From Candidatus Bathyarchaeum sp. (GTDB lineage Archaea > Thermoproteota > Bathyarchaeia > Bathyarchaeales > Bathyarchaeaceae): a DNA stretch of 13,862 bases. The stretch covers positions 1-13,862 of the forward strand of contig PIXT01000183.1 of the NCBI GenBank assembly GCA_003096235.1, in the 5' to 3' direction. Under the pieces are notes generated by a model that did not search any database, was not told the DNA's origin, and saw nothing but the letters and a program-made list of their open reading frames with translations. Below are positions 1-7,317 of this stretch, one piece after another (position 1 is the first letter of the stretch; every line of letters begins with the position of its first letter). The translations under genes were made by a program, and so were the position numbers.

Positions 1-135
1 CGCTACAATTCTAGCCTTTGCGGCACCATGTTTTCCAGGTTTAGATTTGCTGTAGCTAACTATCTTGCAAGGGGCATCGTCAATGATAATGTAGCTGCCA
101 ACACGTAGTGCGCCTACATCACTAGGTTTGCTCAT
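1..135 (-). CDS. eif5A: Translation initiation factor 5A (aIF-5A), N-terminal 45 residues, truncated by window edge
   Basis: This is the start of archaeal IF-5A, a small two-domain protein (SH3-like, then OB-fold) that binds near the ribosomal peptidyl-transferase centre and relieves stalling. Reading leftward from ATG at 135, the 45 visible codons include the family's N-terminal pattern [15 protein letters not shown], then [17 protein letters not shown]. The GKHG loop holds the lysine (K35) that deoxyhypusine synthase modifies. The start is supported by AGGAG (complement of 145-149) nine bases upstream. The rest of the gene lies beyond position 1. It diverges from nob1 across a 230-bp spacer. 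Identity is clear from the hypusine loop; nothing can be said about the C-terminal domain. Confidence 0.95.
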   Translation of the reverse strand, partial: MSKPSDVGALRVGSYIIIDDAPCKIVSYSKSKPGKHGAAKARIVA

Positions 136-142
136 GTTTCAG

Positions 143-159
143 TTCTCCTGTTAGGAGAA
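143..159 (-). promoter_or_regulatory. Hairpin enclosing the Shine-Dalgarno of aIF-5A
   Basis: Positions 143-149 and 153-159 form a perfect 7-bp inverted repeat (TTCTCCT / AGGAGAA) with a 3-base loop. In the minus-strand transcript the proximal arm is the AGGAG that places the aIF-5A start, and the distal arm is complementary to it. The SD could therefore be masked in a stem, or the palindrome could be a DNA operator. The arms are seen; the regulatory role is inferred. The rest of 160-365 is an AT-rich divergent promoter region, with TATA-like stretches near 180-192 (minus) and 286-296 (plus) and no gene. Confidence 0.45.
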
Positions 160-365
160 TTTCACGCATTTCTCGGTTAATAATTTATCGCCTCAAATAA
201 CTGCAAAGACGAGGGGATGAATAACGTAAAATAGCTAGGCATTCATTGTTCATATCGGATGTAATTTTTTGGTTTGCTTGAACCAAAGATAAATAAAGAA
301 ATAATGGTAGCAAATGAAGGTGAAAGTATCAAAAACACGTTCTTATTTTTGGAGAGGGAAAAATT

Positions 366-923
366 GTGAAGAAAAAAACGTTAGTTTTGGATACCTCGGC
401 TTTTATTGCTGGTTTTGATCCACTAGCAGTGCCAGAAGAACAATACACAGTCCCAGAAGTAAAGAACGAACTAAATTTGGGGTTTATGCCTTGTACACGT
501 CTTAATACAGCCATAGAAAGCGGAAAAATTTTGATTTTAAAGCCTAAAAATTCTTTTCTTCAGGAAGCCACTAATGCTTCAAAAAAAGTTGGGGATATGA
601 GAAACCTTTCTGAGGCTGATTTGCAAGTTCTTGCGTTAGCTTTGGAGCTAAAAAGTGAAGACAAGGAACCTCTGATAGTTACTGATGATTATTCAATACA
701 AAATGTGGCTAACAAAATAGATGTCAAGTTTACATCCTTAGTTACTTATGGGATAAAGTTACGGTTCAAATGGATTCTATACTGCCCAGCATGTTACCGC
801 CGATACCCTGCAGACTACAAATTTGAAGACTGTGAAATTTGTGGAACCAAACTCAAGCGCAAACCAAAGAAAAAAGCTCGTTTACGAAACAAAAAACATG
901 ATGGCGCCGGGGAAGGGATTTGA
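366..923 (+). CDS. nob1: Nob1 endoribonuclease (PIN domain plus zinc ribbon), 16S rRNA 3'-end maturation
   Basis: Nob1 cleaves the pre-16S (18S-type) rRNA at its 3' end during late small-subunit assembly. The 185-residue product has an N-terminal PIN domain with the expected acidic residues: LDTSAF (D9), PEVKNEL (E31, E35), SEADLQVLAL (D85) and VTDDYS (D107, D108). A zinc ribbon follows, CPAC (140-143) and CEIC (156-159), then a lysine- and arginine-rich tail. This order and length are typical of archaeal Nob1. The start is GTG at 366, eight bases after GAGGG (353-357). The final residues (HDGAGEGI) are encoded by DNA that is also the antisense of the tRNA-Ser 3' end, and the TGA stop at 921-923 falls in the tRNA T-loop. 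The tail sequence is therefore constrained by the tRNA rather than by Nob1 function. Confidence 0.93.
   Translation: MKKKTLVLDTSAFIAGFDPLAVPEEQYTVPEVKNELNLGFMPCTRLNTAIESGKILILKPKNSFLQEATNASKKVGDMRNLSEADLQVLALALELKSEDKEPLIVTDDYSIQNVANKIDVKFTSLVTYGIKLRFKWILYCPACYRRYPADYKFEDCEICGTKLKRKPKKKARLRNKKHDGAGEGI
891..896 (-). terminator. Oligo-T terminator of tRNA-Ser
   Basis: The complement of 891-896 is TTTTTT, five bases past the encoded CCA of the tRNA. Archaeal RNA polymerase terminates at such U-tracts. It lies antisense within the lysine-rich 3' part of nob1. Confidence 0.5.
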
Positions 924-1008
924 ACCCTTGTGGCGCCAAGCACCACCGGTTTTCTTTTGACAATTATGTCATTTCGAGACCGGCACATTACCGCTCTGTC
1001 ACCCCGGC
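902..1008 (-). tRNA. tRNA-Ser(CGA) with a 21-nt intron at 37/38 and encoded CCA
   Basis: A class II tRNA reads leftward from 1008. The acceptor stem is GCCGGGG (1008-1002) with CCCCGGC (912-906), the discriminator is G905 (as usual for Ser), and CCA is encoded at 904-902. The D stem is the short ACA/TGT. The anticodon stem is CCGGT/ACCGG (946-950 on the 3' side), with loop CTCGAA..A and anticodon CGA at 976-974. The long variable arm TGGTGC-TTG-GCGCCA (945-931) identifies it as Ser/Leu type, and the T arm is AAGGG-TTCAAAT-CCCTT (929-913). Closing the 7-nt loop requires removing 952-972, a 21-nt intron after position 37. The intron contains the hairpin TGACA-TAAT-TGTCA. Between the outer and intron stems each strand has exactly 7 nt, fitting the 4+3 geometry of a bulge-helix-bulge, though only two of four central pairs are standard. 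The gene lies 66 nt after nadB on the same strand and probably has its own promoter. Confidence 0.95.
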
Positions 1009-1034
1009 AACCAAAATTGTAGAGTTTGTTGCCA

Positions 1035-1041
1035 CTTAAAA
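1035..1041 (-). promoter_or_regulatory. TATA box (box A) for tRNA-Ser
   Basis: The minus strand reads TTTTAAG here, centred 30 bases upstream of the first base of the mature tRNA at 1008. This matches the archaeal TBP site spacing of roughly 25-30 bases before transcription start. It implies transcription independent of the upstream nad operon, whose stop codon is followed by the T-tracts TTTTT (1074-1070) and TTTTT (1059-1055). Confidence 0.5.
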
Positions 1042-1074
1042 GCGCTTTCTCCACAAAAAGCGACGAAATAAAAA

Positions 1075-2637
1075 TTATGTAAAAGAAGTGAGAAGTTTTT
1101 CTTCTTGTTGCTTAAAGCAGATGTGTTTGAGCCAGTTTACGTCATCTGTATTCGGAAAGTCTTGTCTGTAGTGAGTTCCCCTGCTTTCTTTTCGAATGAG
1201 AGCAGCTGTTGTAACTAAACGGGCGATAGTCGCCATGTTTCTTAATTCAAGAAAACGTGTGTTTACACCACTTTTTCCAACTGTAACTAAGCGTGTGTTT
1301 AGGCTTTCTAGTTTTTTGATCATTAAATTCATCTGGTTTTCGTTTCGAATTATTCCAACATAGTCCCACATTGCTTTTCGTAACTCAGCAGTAAGATAGT
1401 TCAATTCTTGAAAATCGATATTCAAAAAAACGGTTTCTTTTTGTCTTGTTGGTATCTGTAGGTCATGTTTTAGGTAAGCCTTTGCCTTTTGTGCACCCAA
1501 CGACGAAAAAACAACAGATTCCAGCAAAGAATTGCTAGCCAAACGGTTAGCGCCATGAACTCCAGTGCAGGTGCATTCTCCAAATGCTAGAAGATTTGCA
1601 ATACTGGTTTCTCCATATTCGTTTGTCTTAATTCCTCCACAAATATAGTGAGCAGCAGGTGAAACTGGAATTAGGTCTTTTGTAATGTCCACATCATACT
1701 TGAGGCATTCTTGATATATCATCGGAAAGCGATCCAATATGAAGTTTTTACCTTTGTGTCTGATGTCCAAATAAACGAGGCTGTGTTTCAGTTCATTAAA
1801 TATTGTTCGAGCTATAATGTCCCGTGGAGCAAGTTCACCCATGCTATCATGTTCAAGCATGAAACGTTCTCCAGATTCATTAACAAGAATTGCCCCTTCC
1901 CCCCGAAGAGCTTCTGAGATTAAAAAGTGCGGAGCGCCAAGTTTGTTTAAAGTTGTAGGATGAAATTGTACAAATTCCATGTCTTCAAGGTTGGCGCCAG
2001 CTCTAAACGCCATGACGATCCCGTCACCAGTAGCAATTTCAGGGTTAGTTGTGTTCTGATAAACGTGACCAACACCCCCGGTAGCTAATATGGTTGCACG
2101 TGCAATGAAATTACAAGTTTCTCTATGTTTTATGTCTAATATGTTAGCCCCAATGCACGTCCCATTTTGGACAATGAGGTCTATGGCATAACAGTTTTCA
2201 AAAACGTTAATATTAGCGCTTTCCCGAACGCACTCAATCATTGCTTGTTCAATTTCTCTTCCAGTGGAGTCTCCAGAATGGAGTACTCTGGCCATGCTGT
2301 GGCCGCCTTCTGTGGTCAAATGAAGTTTGTCGTTCTCTTTGTCGAAGTTTACTCCAAAAGAAAGCAAATTTCGAATTGCTTCAGGTCCATGTTCAGCAAG
2401 GATTGTCACCATCCGCTTACTGGATAAACCAGAACCAACGCTTAGAGTGTCATCAATGTGAAGTTTAACAGAGTCTTCTTTTCGAGTTACTGCGGCGATT
2501 CCGCCTTGGGCTAGGTTTGTGTTTGATTCCATTATTTCTTTTTTTGTTACAATTGTTACTTTTCCATACTTGGCTGCTTTTAGTGCGAAATTCAGTCCAG
2601 CTATGCCGCTACCAATAACTAAAAAGTCAGTATTCAA
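1075..2637 (-). CDS. nadB: L-aspartate oxidase NadB (FAD)
   Basis: NadB oxidises L-aspartate to iminoaspartate, the first step of de novo NAD synthesis, and passes it to NadA. Numbered from the chosen start (520 aa), the protein has the FAD dinucleotide motif VIGSGIAGL (7-15), SNTNLAQGGIA (38-48), HSGDSTGREI (120-129), EFVQFHPT (221-228), SEALRGEGA (241-249), SPAAHYICGGI (326-336), GVHGANRLASNSLLE (359-373) and the C-terminal ESRGTHYRQDFP (484-495). Length and motif order are those of NadB rather than succinate dehydrogenase flavoprotein. I chose TTG at 2637 because it forms a 4-base TTGA overlap with the nadC stop and has GGAG (2649-2646) eight bases upstream. An in-frame ATG at 2670 would give 531 residues but has no visible SD. 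Last gene of nadA-nadC-nadB. It could use oxygen, fumarate or quinone as acceptor; the sequence does not say which. Confidence 0.95.
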   Translation of the reverse strand: MNTDFLVIGSGIAGLNFALKAAKYGKVTIVTKKEIMESNTNLAQGGIAAVTRKEDSVKLHIDDTLSVGSGLSSKRMVTILAEHGPEAIRNLLSFGVNFDKENDKLHLTTEGGHSMARVLHSGDSTGREIEQAMIECVRESANINVFENCYAIDLIVQNGTCIGANILDIKHRETCNFIARATILATGGVGHVYQNTTNPEIATGDGIVMAFRAGANLEDMEFVQFHPTTLNKLGAPHFLISEALRGEGAILVNESGERFMLEHDSMGELAPRDIIARTIFNELKHSLVYLDIRHKGKNFILDRFPMIYQECLKYDVDITKDLIPVSPAAHYICGGIKTNEYGETSIANLLAFGECTCTGVHGANRLASNSLLESVVFSSLGAQKAKAYLKHDLQIPTRQKETVFLNIDFQELNYLTAELRKAMWDYVGIIRNENQMNLMIKKLESLNTRLVTVGKSGVNTRFLELRNMATIARLVTTAALIRKESRGTHYRQDFPNTDDVNWLKHICFKQQEEKLLTSFT

Positions 2638-3590
2638 AGAGCCATCTCCAAACTCATATCTAGAACGCATACAGAATGGGTTAGATACCCCAAAGAAATA
2701 ACATCAATTCCAGTTTTAGCATATTCCAGTATGTTATCAGTAGTTATGTCTCCAGAGGCCTCAAAAAGCAGGTTATCATAAAGACTTAAGTCACGAAGAG
2801 TCTCAAGGGTTTGCTTAATTTCTGCTGGCTTCATGTTATCAAGCATTATAACACAAGGAGTTTTGAGTTGCAGTTCTTTGAATTTTCTTGCTGCTTTTAC
2901 CGCTTCTTCGATTGTGGTAACCTCAAGTTCTATGAAATCAACTTGGTCTGCAAAAACAGAGGCTTTAGCAATTGCAGATTCGATGTAATCAACTATTCCT
3001 TCTTGTTTTAGGGCTTCAAGGTGGTTATCTTTTATCAGAACAGAGTCCCAAAGTCCAAAACGGTGAGTTAAACCTCCCCCAAAAAAAACTGCTTTCTTGT
3101 CAAAATACCGTAAAAGTGTTTTTCGAGTTGCAGCTATCCGAGTGTTGTAGTCTTTTAGAAGATGGGTTAAGCGCTTTGTCTCTGTTGCTATTCCTGACAT
3201 TCTTTGAAGAACGTTTAGGGCGATGCGTTCTGTTGCTAAGATGTCTTTTTGGCCGCCTCCAAGCTTAAGAACCGTTTCCCCCTTTTCAACATCTGAACCG
3301 TCTTTTGTGTAGAAGGTTACAGTTAACCCATGTTTTCGAAGAAACCAGCAAACCTCTTCAAGGCCACTGATTACTCCGTCTGTTTTGATAATTAAAAAAG
3401 CAGATCTGAACTCGTTTTTTGTTAAAACGGAATTGCTGGTTACATCACCGCACCCAACATCATCTTGGTATTCTTTCTCAAAAAACGTCTCAACGTAAAC
3501 ACGGTAATTTTTGTTGCTCAGGTTGAGTTCGTTCCCTCTCTGGTAAGCAAGTTCAACAAATTTTTGTCGATCCACGATTTCAAGCCACAT
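2634..3590 (-). CDS. nadC: Quinolinate phosphoribosyltransferase (decarboxylating) NadC
   Basis: NadC converts quinolinate and PRPP to nicotinate mononucleotide and CO2, the third step of the pathway. The 318-residue protein shows CGDVTSN (47-53), ERIALNVLQRMSGIAT (121-136), AATRKT (153-158), GGGLTHR (171-177), LIKDNH (185-190), ELEVTT (221-226), MLDNM (249-253), EASGDIT (277-283) and ISLGYLTHSV (298-307), covering the substrate-binding barrel. It is about 30 residues longer at the N-terminus than many homologues. ATG 3590 overlaps the end of nadA by 11 nt and has only a weak SD; GTG at 3575 is an alternative. After TRKT the usual T-P-G-x-R loop appears two residues shorter (TRKTLLRYFDKKAV), a local variation in the active-site region. 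The 3' end couples to nadB through the TTGA overlap. Confidence 0.95.
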   Translation of the reverse strand: MWLEIVDRQKFVELAYQRGNELNLSNKNYRVYVETFFEKEYQDDVGCGDVTSNSVLTKNEFRSAFLIIKTDGVISGLEEVCWFLRKHGLTVTFYTKDGSDVEKGETVLKLGGGQKDILATERIALNVLQRMSGIATETKRLTHLLKDYNTRIAATRKTLLRYFDKKAVFFGGGLTHRFGLWDSVLIKDNHLEALKQEGIVDYIESAIAKASVFADQVDFIELEVTTIEEAVKAARKFKELQLKTPCVIMLDNMKPAEIKQTLETLRDLSLYDNLLFEASGDITTDNILEYAKTGIDVISLGYLTHSVCVLDMSLEMAL

Positions 3591-4488
3591 TTAACATTTT
3601 ATCCAGAGCCTTTTTAGCCTTGACCCTTATCTCTTCTGGAACAGTAACCTTAAATTGCTCATTTTTTAATGCATCAAAAACAAGCTCCAAAGTAATCTTC
3701 TTCATTTGAAGACAAGTACCTCCAGGAGGCGCTTGGAAAAATGTTTTTTCTGGAAACTCAATCCTCAATTTTTCAACCACGCCAATCTCAGTGGCTATGA
3801 TGAAGGTCTTGACTGAGCTTTGCCTCACGTAATTTATCATTCCTGTTGTACTGAAAACTTCATCAGCTAAATCAACAACTTCTGGAAGGCATTCAGGATG
3901 GACCAGAACTTTTGCTTCTGGATGTAATTTTTTGGCTTTGATAAGTTCCTCAGAAGAAAATTTGTTATGCACATAGCACCAACCACTCCAAGGGATAATT
4001 TTCTTTTCAGTATGCTTCATCACATAATGCGCTAGGTTAGAATCAGGCACAAAAATAACTTCATCTTCTTGCAAAGAATTTACCACGTTCACGGCGTTTG
4101 CGCTAGTGCAACAAATATCCGATTCAGCCTTAACATCAGCAGTAGTGTTTACATAGCTCACCACCGCAGCCTCTGGATGTTGAGACTTCAGTTTCCGTAA
4201 ACCAGCAACATCAACCATAGCAGCCATTGGACAGTTTGCGAGTTTTGTCGGGATTAAAACAGTTTTATCAGGATTCAAAATGTAAGCGGATTCGGCCATA
4301 AAATCAACCCCACAAAACACAATAATTTTGGCATTGGTCTCGGTGGCTTTTTTGCTCAATCCATAAGAGTCACCGATGAAATCTGCTACTTCGTAGATTT
4401 CGGGTCTCTGGTAAACATGTGCCAGAATTACGGCGTTTTTTTCCCTTTTTAGAGAGTTTATTCTTGCAATTAAATTGGATTTTTCCAT
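3580..4488 (-). CDS. nadA: Quinolinate synthase NadA (4Fe-4S)
   Basis: NadA condenses iminoaspartate with dihydroxyacetone phosphate to quinolinate, using an oxygen-sensitive [4Fe-4S] cluster. The 302-residue protein has the three-fold repeated architecture with AHVYQRPEI (23-31), DFIGDSYGLS (36-45), FCGVDFMAES (58-67), PTKLANCPMA (80-89), YVNTTADVKAESDICCTSANA (112-132), VPDSNLA (147-153), WSGWCYVH (167-174), HPEC (197-200) and PPGGTC (254-259). C86, C171 and C259 have the spacing of the three cluster ligands known from archaeal NadA. ATG 4488 has no strong SD, so a short-leader or leaderless mRNA is possible. First gene of the operon: its 3' end overlaps nadC by 11 nt, and the three genes form a complete aspartate-to-NaMN pathway. 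Confidence 0.96.
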   Translation of the reverse strand: MEKSNLIARINSLKREKNAVILAHVYQRPEIYEVADFIGDSYGLSKKATETNAKIIVFCGVDFMAESAYILNPDKTVLIPTKLANCPMAAMVDVAGLRKLKSQHPEAAVVSYVNTTADVKAESDICCTSANAVNVVNSLQEDEVIFVPDSNLAHYVMKHTEKKIIPWSGWCYVHNKFSSEELIKAKKLHPEAKVLVHPECLPEVVDLADEVFSTTGMINYVRQSSVKTFIIATEIGVVEKLRIEFPEKTFFQAPPGGTCLQMKKITLELVFDALKNEQFKVTVPEEIRVKAKKALDKMLNVA

Positions 4489-4492
4489 TCTT

Positions 4493-4509
4493 TTACACTA
4501 CTTACACTA
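4493..4509. repeat. Direct repeat in the nadA leader, possible operator
   Basis: TTACACTA occurs at 4493-4500 and again at 4502-4509 (TAGTGTAA twice on the transcribed strand, 9-bp period), immediately upstream of the nadA start codon. It lies between the likely TATA region (about 4508-4515) and the ATG. Tandem sites in this position could bind a regulator of NAD synthesis, but no regulator is identified here. The repeat is seen; the role is inferred. Confidence 0.3.
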
Positions 4510-4537
4510 AAAACTTGAGAGTCTCATAATTTACATA

Positions 4538-5518
4538 TTATGGAAGCTTTGGCATCACTAGGTCAGCAATGTCTAAACTGTTCTCATAAACTCGGCATAT
4601 GGAAGAAGCGACAGCTAGAATATGACGACCAACATCAGCAGAAACGTCAAGAACAGCAGTCTCAATGTCATGAAACAGTGAATCGACCTTTTCTTTTTCA
4701 GATCTTACGGACTCAGCTAGTGAAACGTCGTGATAAAAAACTGCACTAATTGAGTTTTCGTGTGATTGGTACGCAACTTTGTGAAGTTGATGAATAAGTT
4801 TTGAAAGCTTGTCATCAAGTTTAACACCTGCTAATTTGATTACTGTCTCACCGATTGAAGCAGAGTGATCACCTATTGATTCAACTAAACTTGCAGCTAA
4901 CCTATAATCTAAGCAGTCGATTGGTAGAATCCCAAGTTTTTCGCTTAGCCCCGGGTTTTGGATAACTGTCCGAAGAACTCGAACCAACAAAAAGTACAGA
5001 CGGTTAACCTCGTTGTCTCGAGCAACAACATTTTTGGCCAATTCTACATCTGCTTCAAGAAGTGCTGTTACAGCATCACGATGAACTCCTGAGACAATAG
5101 AATATTCCCTTCGAAGTATCTTTTCAGGTGGAAAAGTAGAGGGCTCTAAGAGGCATTGCATAACAATTTTTGAATGGTTTTCTTCAACAATTTCAAGACC
5201 AACCAAACGACTTGATGCCTGTTTTACACGTTCACGGTCTAATGGGCTTATTCTATCCTTAGCGTGAACTTGAATAATGTCATAACCTAACAAATACTTC
5301 TCAATTATCACACGGTCAAGTAAAGGAGATGACGAAATTGTTGCGACCTGAGGTTCACGTTCCATATCATATTTTGGATTAATAACAAGGGTTCCATCAC
5401 TGGTTTCGTTAACAGACACTACAGTTCCACGGTCAAGCCCATTTTTTTCAGCCCAGTCTTTGGGTAGACAAACGAAAAAGGTTCCGCTACTTGTTCTTTG
5501 AATCTTACGGAGGTCCAT
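4538..5518 (-). CDS. PhoU-family regulator with N-terminal SpoVT/AbrB domain
   Basis: The product (326 aa from the chosen start) has an AbrB-like swapped-hairpin DNA-binding region at about 1-50 (RKIQRTSSGTFFVCLPKDWAEKNGL, GTVVSV, GTLVINPKY). A linker follows, then helical PhoU-type repeats from about 115 to the end, with the recurrent pattern SLVESIGDHSASIGE and a second helical bundle ending NSLDIADLV. Archaeal proteins of this architecture are annotated as phosphate uptake regulators, presumed to link the state of phosphate transport to transcription. No pst transporter genes lie in the window, so the phosphate link rests on family membership. I prefer ATG 5518 because GAGGT lies seven bases upstream; ATG 5536 adds six residues without an SD. 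The gene is 49 bp from nadA on the same strand and diverges from polB. Confidence 0.85.
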   Translation of the reverse strand: MDLRKIQRTSSGTFFVCLPKDWAEKNGLDRGTVVSVNETSDGTLVINPKYDMEREPQVATISSSPLLDRVIIEKYLLGYDIIQVHAKDRISPLDRERVKQASSRLVGLEIVEENHSKIVMQCLLEPSTFPPEKILRREYSIVSGVHRDAVTALLEADVELAKNVVARDNEVNRLYFLLVRVLRTVIQNPGLSEKLGILPIDCLDYRLAASLVESIGDHSASIGETVIKLAGVKLDDKLSKLIHQLHKVAYQSHENSISAVFYHDVSLAESVRSEKEKVDSLFHDIETAVLDVSADVGRHILAVASSICRVYENSLDIADLVMPKLP

Positions 5519-5739
5519 CTTCAAAACCTCAAGCAAACATTGAATTAGTCTAAACCAAAATGAAGTATTAAGAGTTAACTGTGAAATAACAAAAGCTGAT
5601 TACAAAGTCAATAGAAGTATAGACGTTCTCAGTAAATCAAAAAGATTCAAAAAACCGTGTTGCTCTCAAAGAACACAGTTAATAGGATACGAAAAACATA
5701 TTACAGTTTCAACAGAGGGAATCAAACGAGGCAAGAAAC
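5519..5739. promoter_or_regulatory. Divergent promoter region between AbrB-PhoU and polB
   Basis: This 221-bp AT-rich spacer must hold promoters for both flanking genes. TATA-like stretches lie near 5563-5570 (leftward) and 5679-5690 or 5696-5703 (rightward). GAGG at about 5728-5731 is the SD of polB, eight bases before ATG 5740. I see no gene, tRNA or convincing operator in it. Confidence 0.4.
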
Positions 5740-7281
5740 ATGAGTGAGGGTGAAAGGCTACAGAAAGCCGTTTCCTTCACAATATCATCAGGATATCAAT
5801 TGGATAAAGAGGCTTTCGAATTTCTGAATTCAGTAGCGAAAACAGAAGACCCACTTCAAATAATGGAAGAAGCCGTCAGGAAAATTAAAAATTCATCTCA
5901 AAAACCTCTATTCATTGATAAATGCTTTCTTGAAAACGTGAAAATAAAGCCCTGTGTTAAAGAAGAGCCCCTTGAACTAAACTCAGAACCAACAAAACAT
6001 GAATCAAGGAAAACGTTCAGACCATTTGCTAAAGAAGTTGACGAGGACATCAAAGTCTTAGTTGATCCAACCAAAAAAGTGTGCACCACAGGCACATTAA
6101 ATGAGTATGTAGAATATTTTCAGGATAGGTTTGAAAGATTAAAGAAGATCTTAAGAAGAAGATTGGATGTAAAAAATGCAATCCCCATATCTGTTGCATT
6201 GAAATCACCCCACAAATCAAAGATTAACATAATTGGCATGGTTACGGAAAAAATTGAGTCTAAAGAAAGACTCTTCGTGAAAATTGAGGACCTAGAGGCA
6301 ACGGCTACTGTACTTGTGCCTTCAAATTTGAGCAAAGAAATTATTGAAAAGGCCCACTCAATACTCCTAGACCAAGTCGTTTGTATAAATGCAATAAAGG
6401 GAAACAACGACCTAATTGTTGCTAAAGATTTCATTTTACCAGATATGCCACAAAAATCGCCTCGCAAAGCGGAAGTTCCAGTTTATGCAGCTTTGATGTC
6501 AGATATCCATGTTGGTAGTAACAAATTTATGGAAAAAGAATTCAACAGATTTCTAGATTGGCTAAATGGAAAAAGAGGAAACGAAAAAGTCAGAAACATC
6601 GCTAGCCACATAAAATATTTGGTAGTAGCAGGCGACATTGTAGACGGAATAGGAATATATCCAGGACAGCTTGAAGAGCTAACAATAACAGACATTTATG
6701 AACAATACAGAGAAGCCGCAAAGCTGTTTGAACAGGTTCCTGATTATATTGAAATAGTCGTAATCCCTGGTAACCATGACGCAACCAGAAAGGCTCTACC
6801 ACAACCGGCGTTACCAAAAGATTACGCTGAACCTTTAACAGAAACAAGAAAAATTTATTCTCTTGGAAACCCATCCACTATCAGTTTACATGGAGTGGAG
6901 TTACTTCTTTTTCATGGCCGAAGTTTAGACGATGTCGCAGCTGTTGCCCCTAATGTTAGTTTTGATACTCCAGACAAATCAATGAAACTACTACTACAAG
7001 GTAGACATCTTGCGCCCATTTATGGAGAAAGAACACCAATTGCTCCTGAAAAAAGAGATTTCATGGTTGTAGATAGAACACCTGACATCTTTCACGCAGG
7101 GCATGTTCACATATTAAAATGCAACAGGTATAGAGGAACATTAATTGTAAATTCAGGGGCGTGGCAAGAGCAAACAGATTTTCAGCAAAGAATGGGATTA
7201 ATGCCCACACCAGGAATTGTTCCAATAGTTAACCTTCAAACATCCAATTTATCAGTAATAGACTTTTCACAGCCTTGGTAA
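5740..7281 (+). CDS. polB: DNA polymerase D small subunit (DP1), calcineurin-like phosphoesterase
   Basis: DP1 is the proofreading 3'-5' exonuclease subunit of archaeal PolD and partners the large catalytic subunit DP2, which is not in this window. The 513-residue protein has an N-terminal helical region (1-50), a charged variable linker (to about 145), an OB-fold (about 148-235: IPISVALKS, INIIGMVTEK, LFVKIEDLEATATVLVP) and a metallophosphoesterase domain. Its metal motifs are all present: SDIHVGS (254-260), GDIVDG (298-303), GNHD (344-347), FHGRS (391-395) and FHAGHVH (451-457). The exonuclease should therefore be active, unlike the inactivated eukaryotic B-subunits. The C-terminus NLSVIDFSQPW is typical. 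It converges on orc1/cdc6 36 bp away. Its presence beside the initiator and origin makes a replication cluster. Confidence 0.95.
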   Translation: MSEGERLQKAVSFTISSGYQLDKEAFEFLNSVAKTEDPLQIMEEAVRKIKNSSQKPLFIDKCFLENVKIKPCVKEEPLELNSEPTKHESRKTFRPFAKEVDEDIKVLVDPTKKVCTTGTLNEYVEYFQDRFERLKKILRRRLDVKNAIPISVALKSPHKSKINIIGMVTEKIESKERLFVKIEDLEATATVLVPSNLSKEIIEKAHSILLDQVVCINAIKGNNDLIVAKDFILPDMPQKSPRKAEVPVYAALMSDIHVGSNKFMEKEFNRFLDWLNGKRGNEKVRNIASHIKYLVVAGDIVDGIGIYPGQLEELTITDIYEQYREAAKLFEQVPDYIEIVVIPGNHDATRKALPQPALPKDYAEPLTETRKIYSLGNPSTISLHGVELLLFHGRSLDDVAAVAPNVSFDTPDKSMKLLLQGRHLAPIYGERTPIAPEKRDFMVVDRTPDIFHAGHVHILKCNRYRGTLIVNSGAWQEQTDFQQRMGLMPTPGIVPIVNLQTSNLSVIDFSQPW

Positions 7282-7297
7282 CAACTCAAAAATTGTT

Positions 7298-7316
7298 GTC
7301 AAACGAAAATTTTGAC
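7298..7316. terminator. Bidirectional hairpin between polB and orc1/cdc6
   Basis: GTCAAA (7298-7303) and TTTGAC (7311-7316) form a perfect 6-bp stem around a 7-base AT-rich loop, in the 36-bp gap between two convergent stop codons. A weaker stem ACAAC/GTTGT overlaps its left side. Placement suits a shared terminator; archaeal termination relies mainly on U-tracts, so the hairpin may only contribute. Confidence 0.35.
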
Positions 7317-7317
7317 T

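Noticed and set aside
905..1008. Integrated element using the tRNA-Ser 3' end as attachment site
   Set aside because: No duplicate of the tRNA 3' end was noticed elsewhere in the window, and the neighbouring genes are all housekeeping.
815..1054. Minus-strand open frame of 79 codons
   Set aside because: It runs through the tRNA-Ser gene and antisense of nob1; its sequence follows from those features and it has no protein-like character.
4540..4749. Plus-strand open frame antisense to the AbrB-PhoU gene
   Set aside because: Entirely within the coding sequence of a well-supported gene on the other strand, with low-complexity Gln-rich composition typical of a shadow frame.
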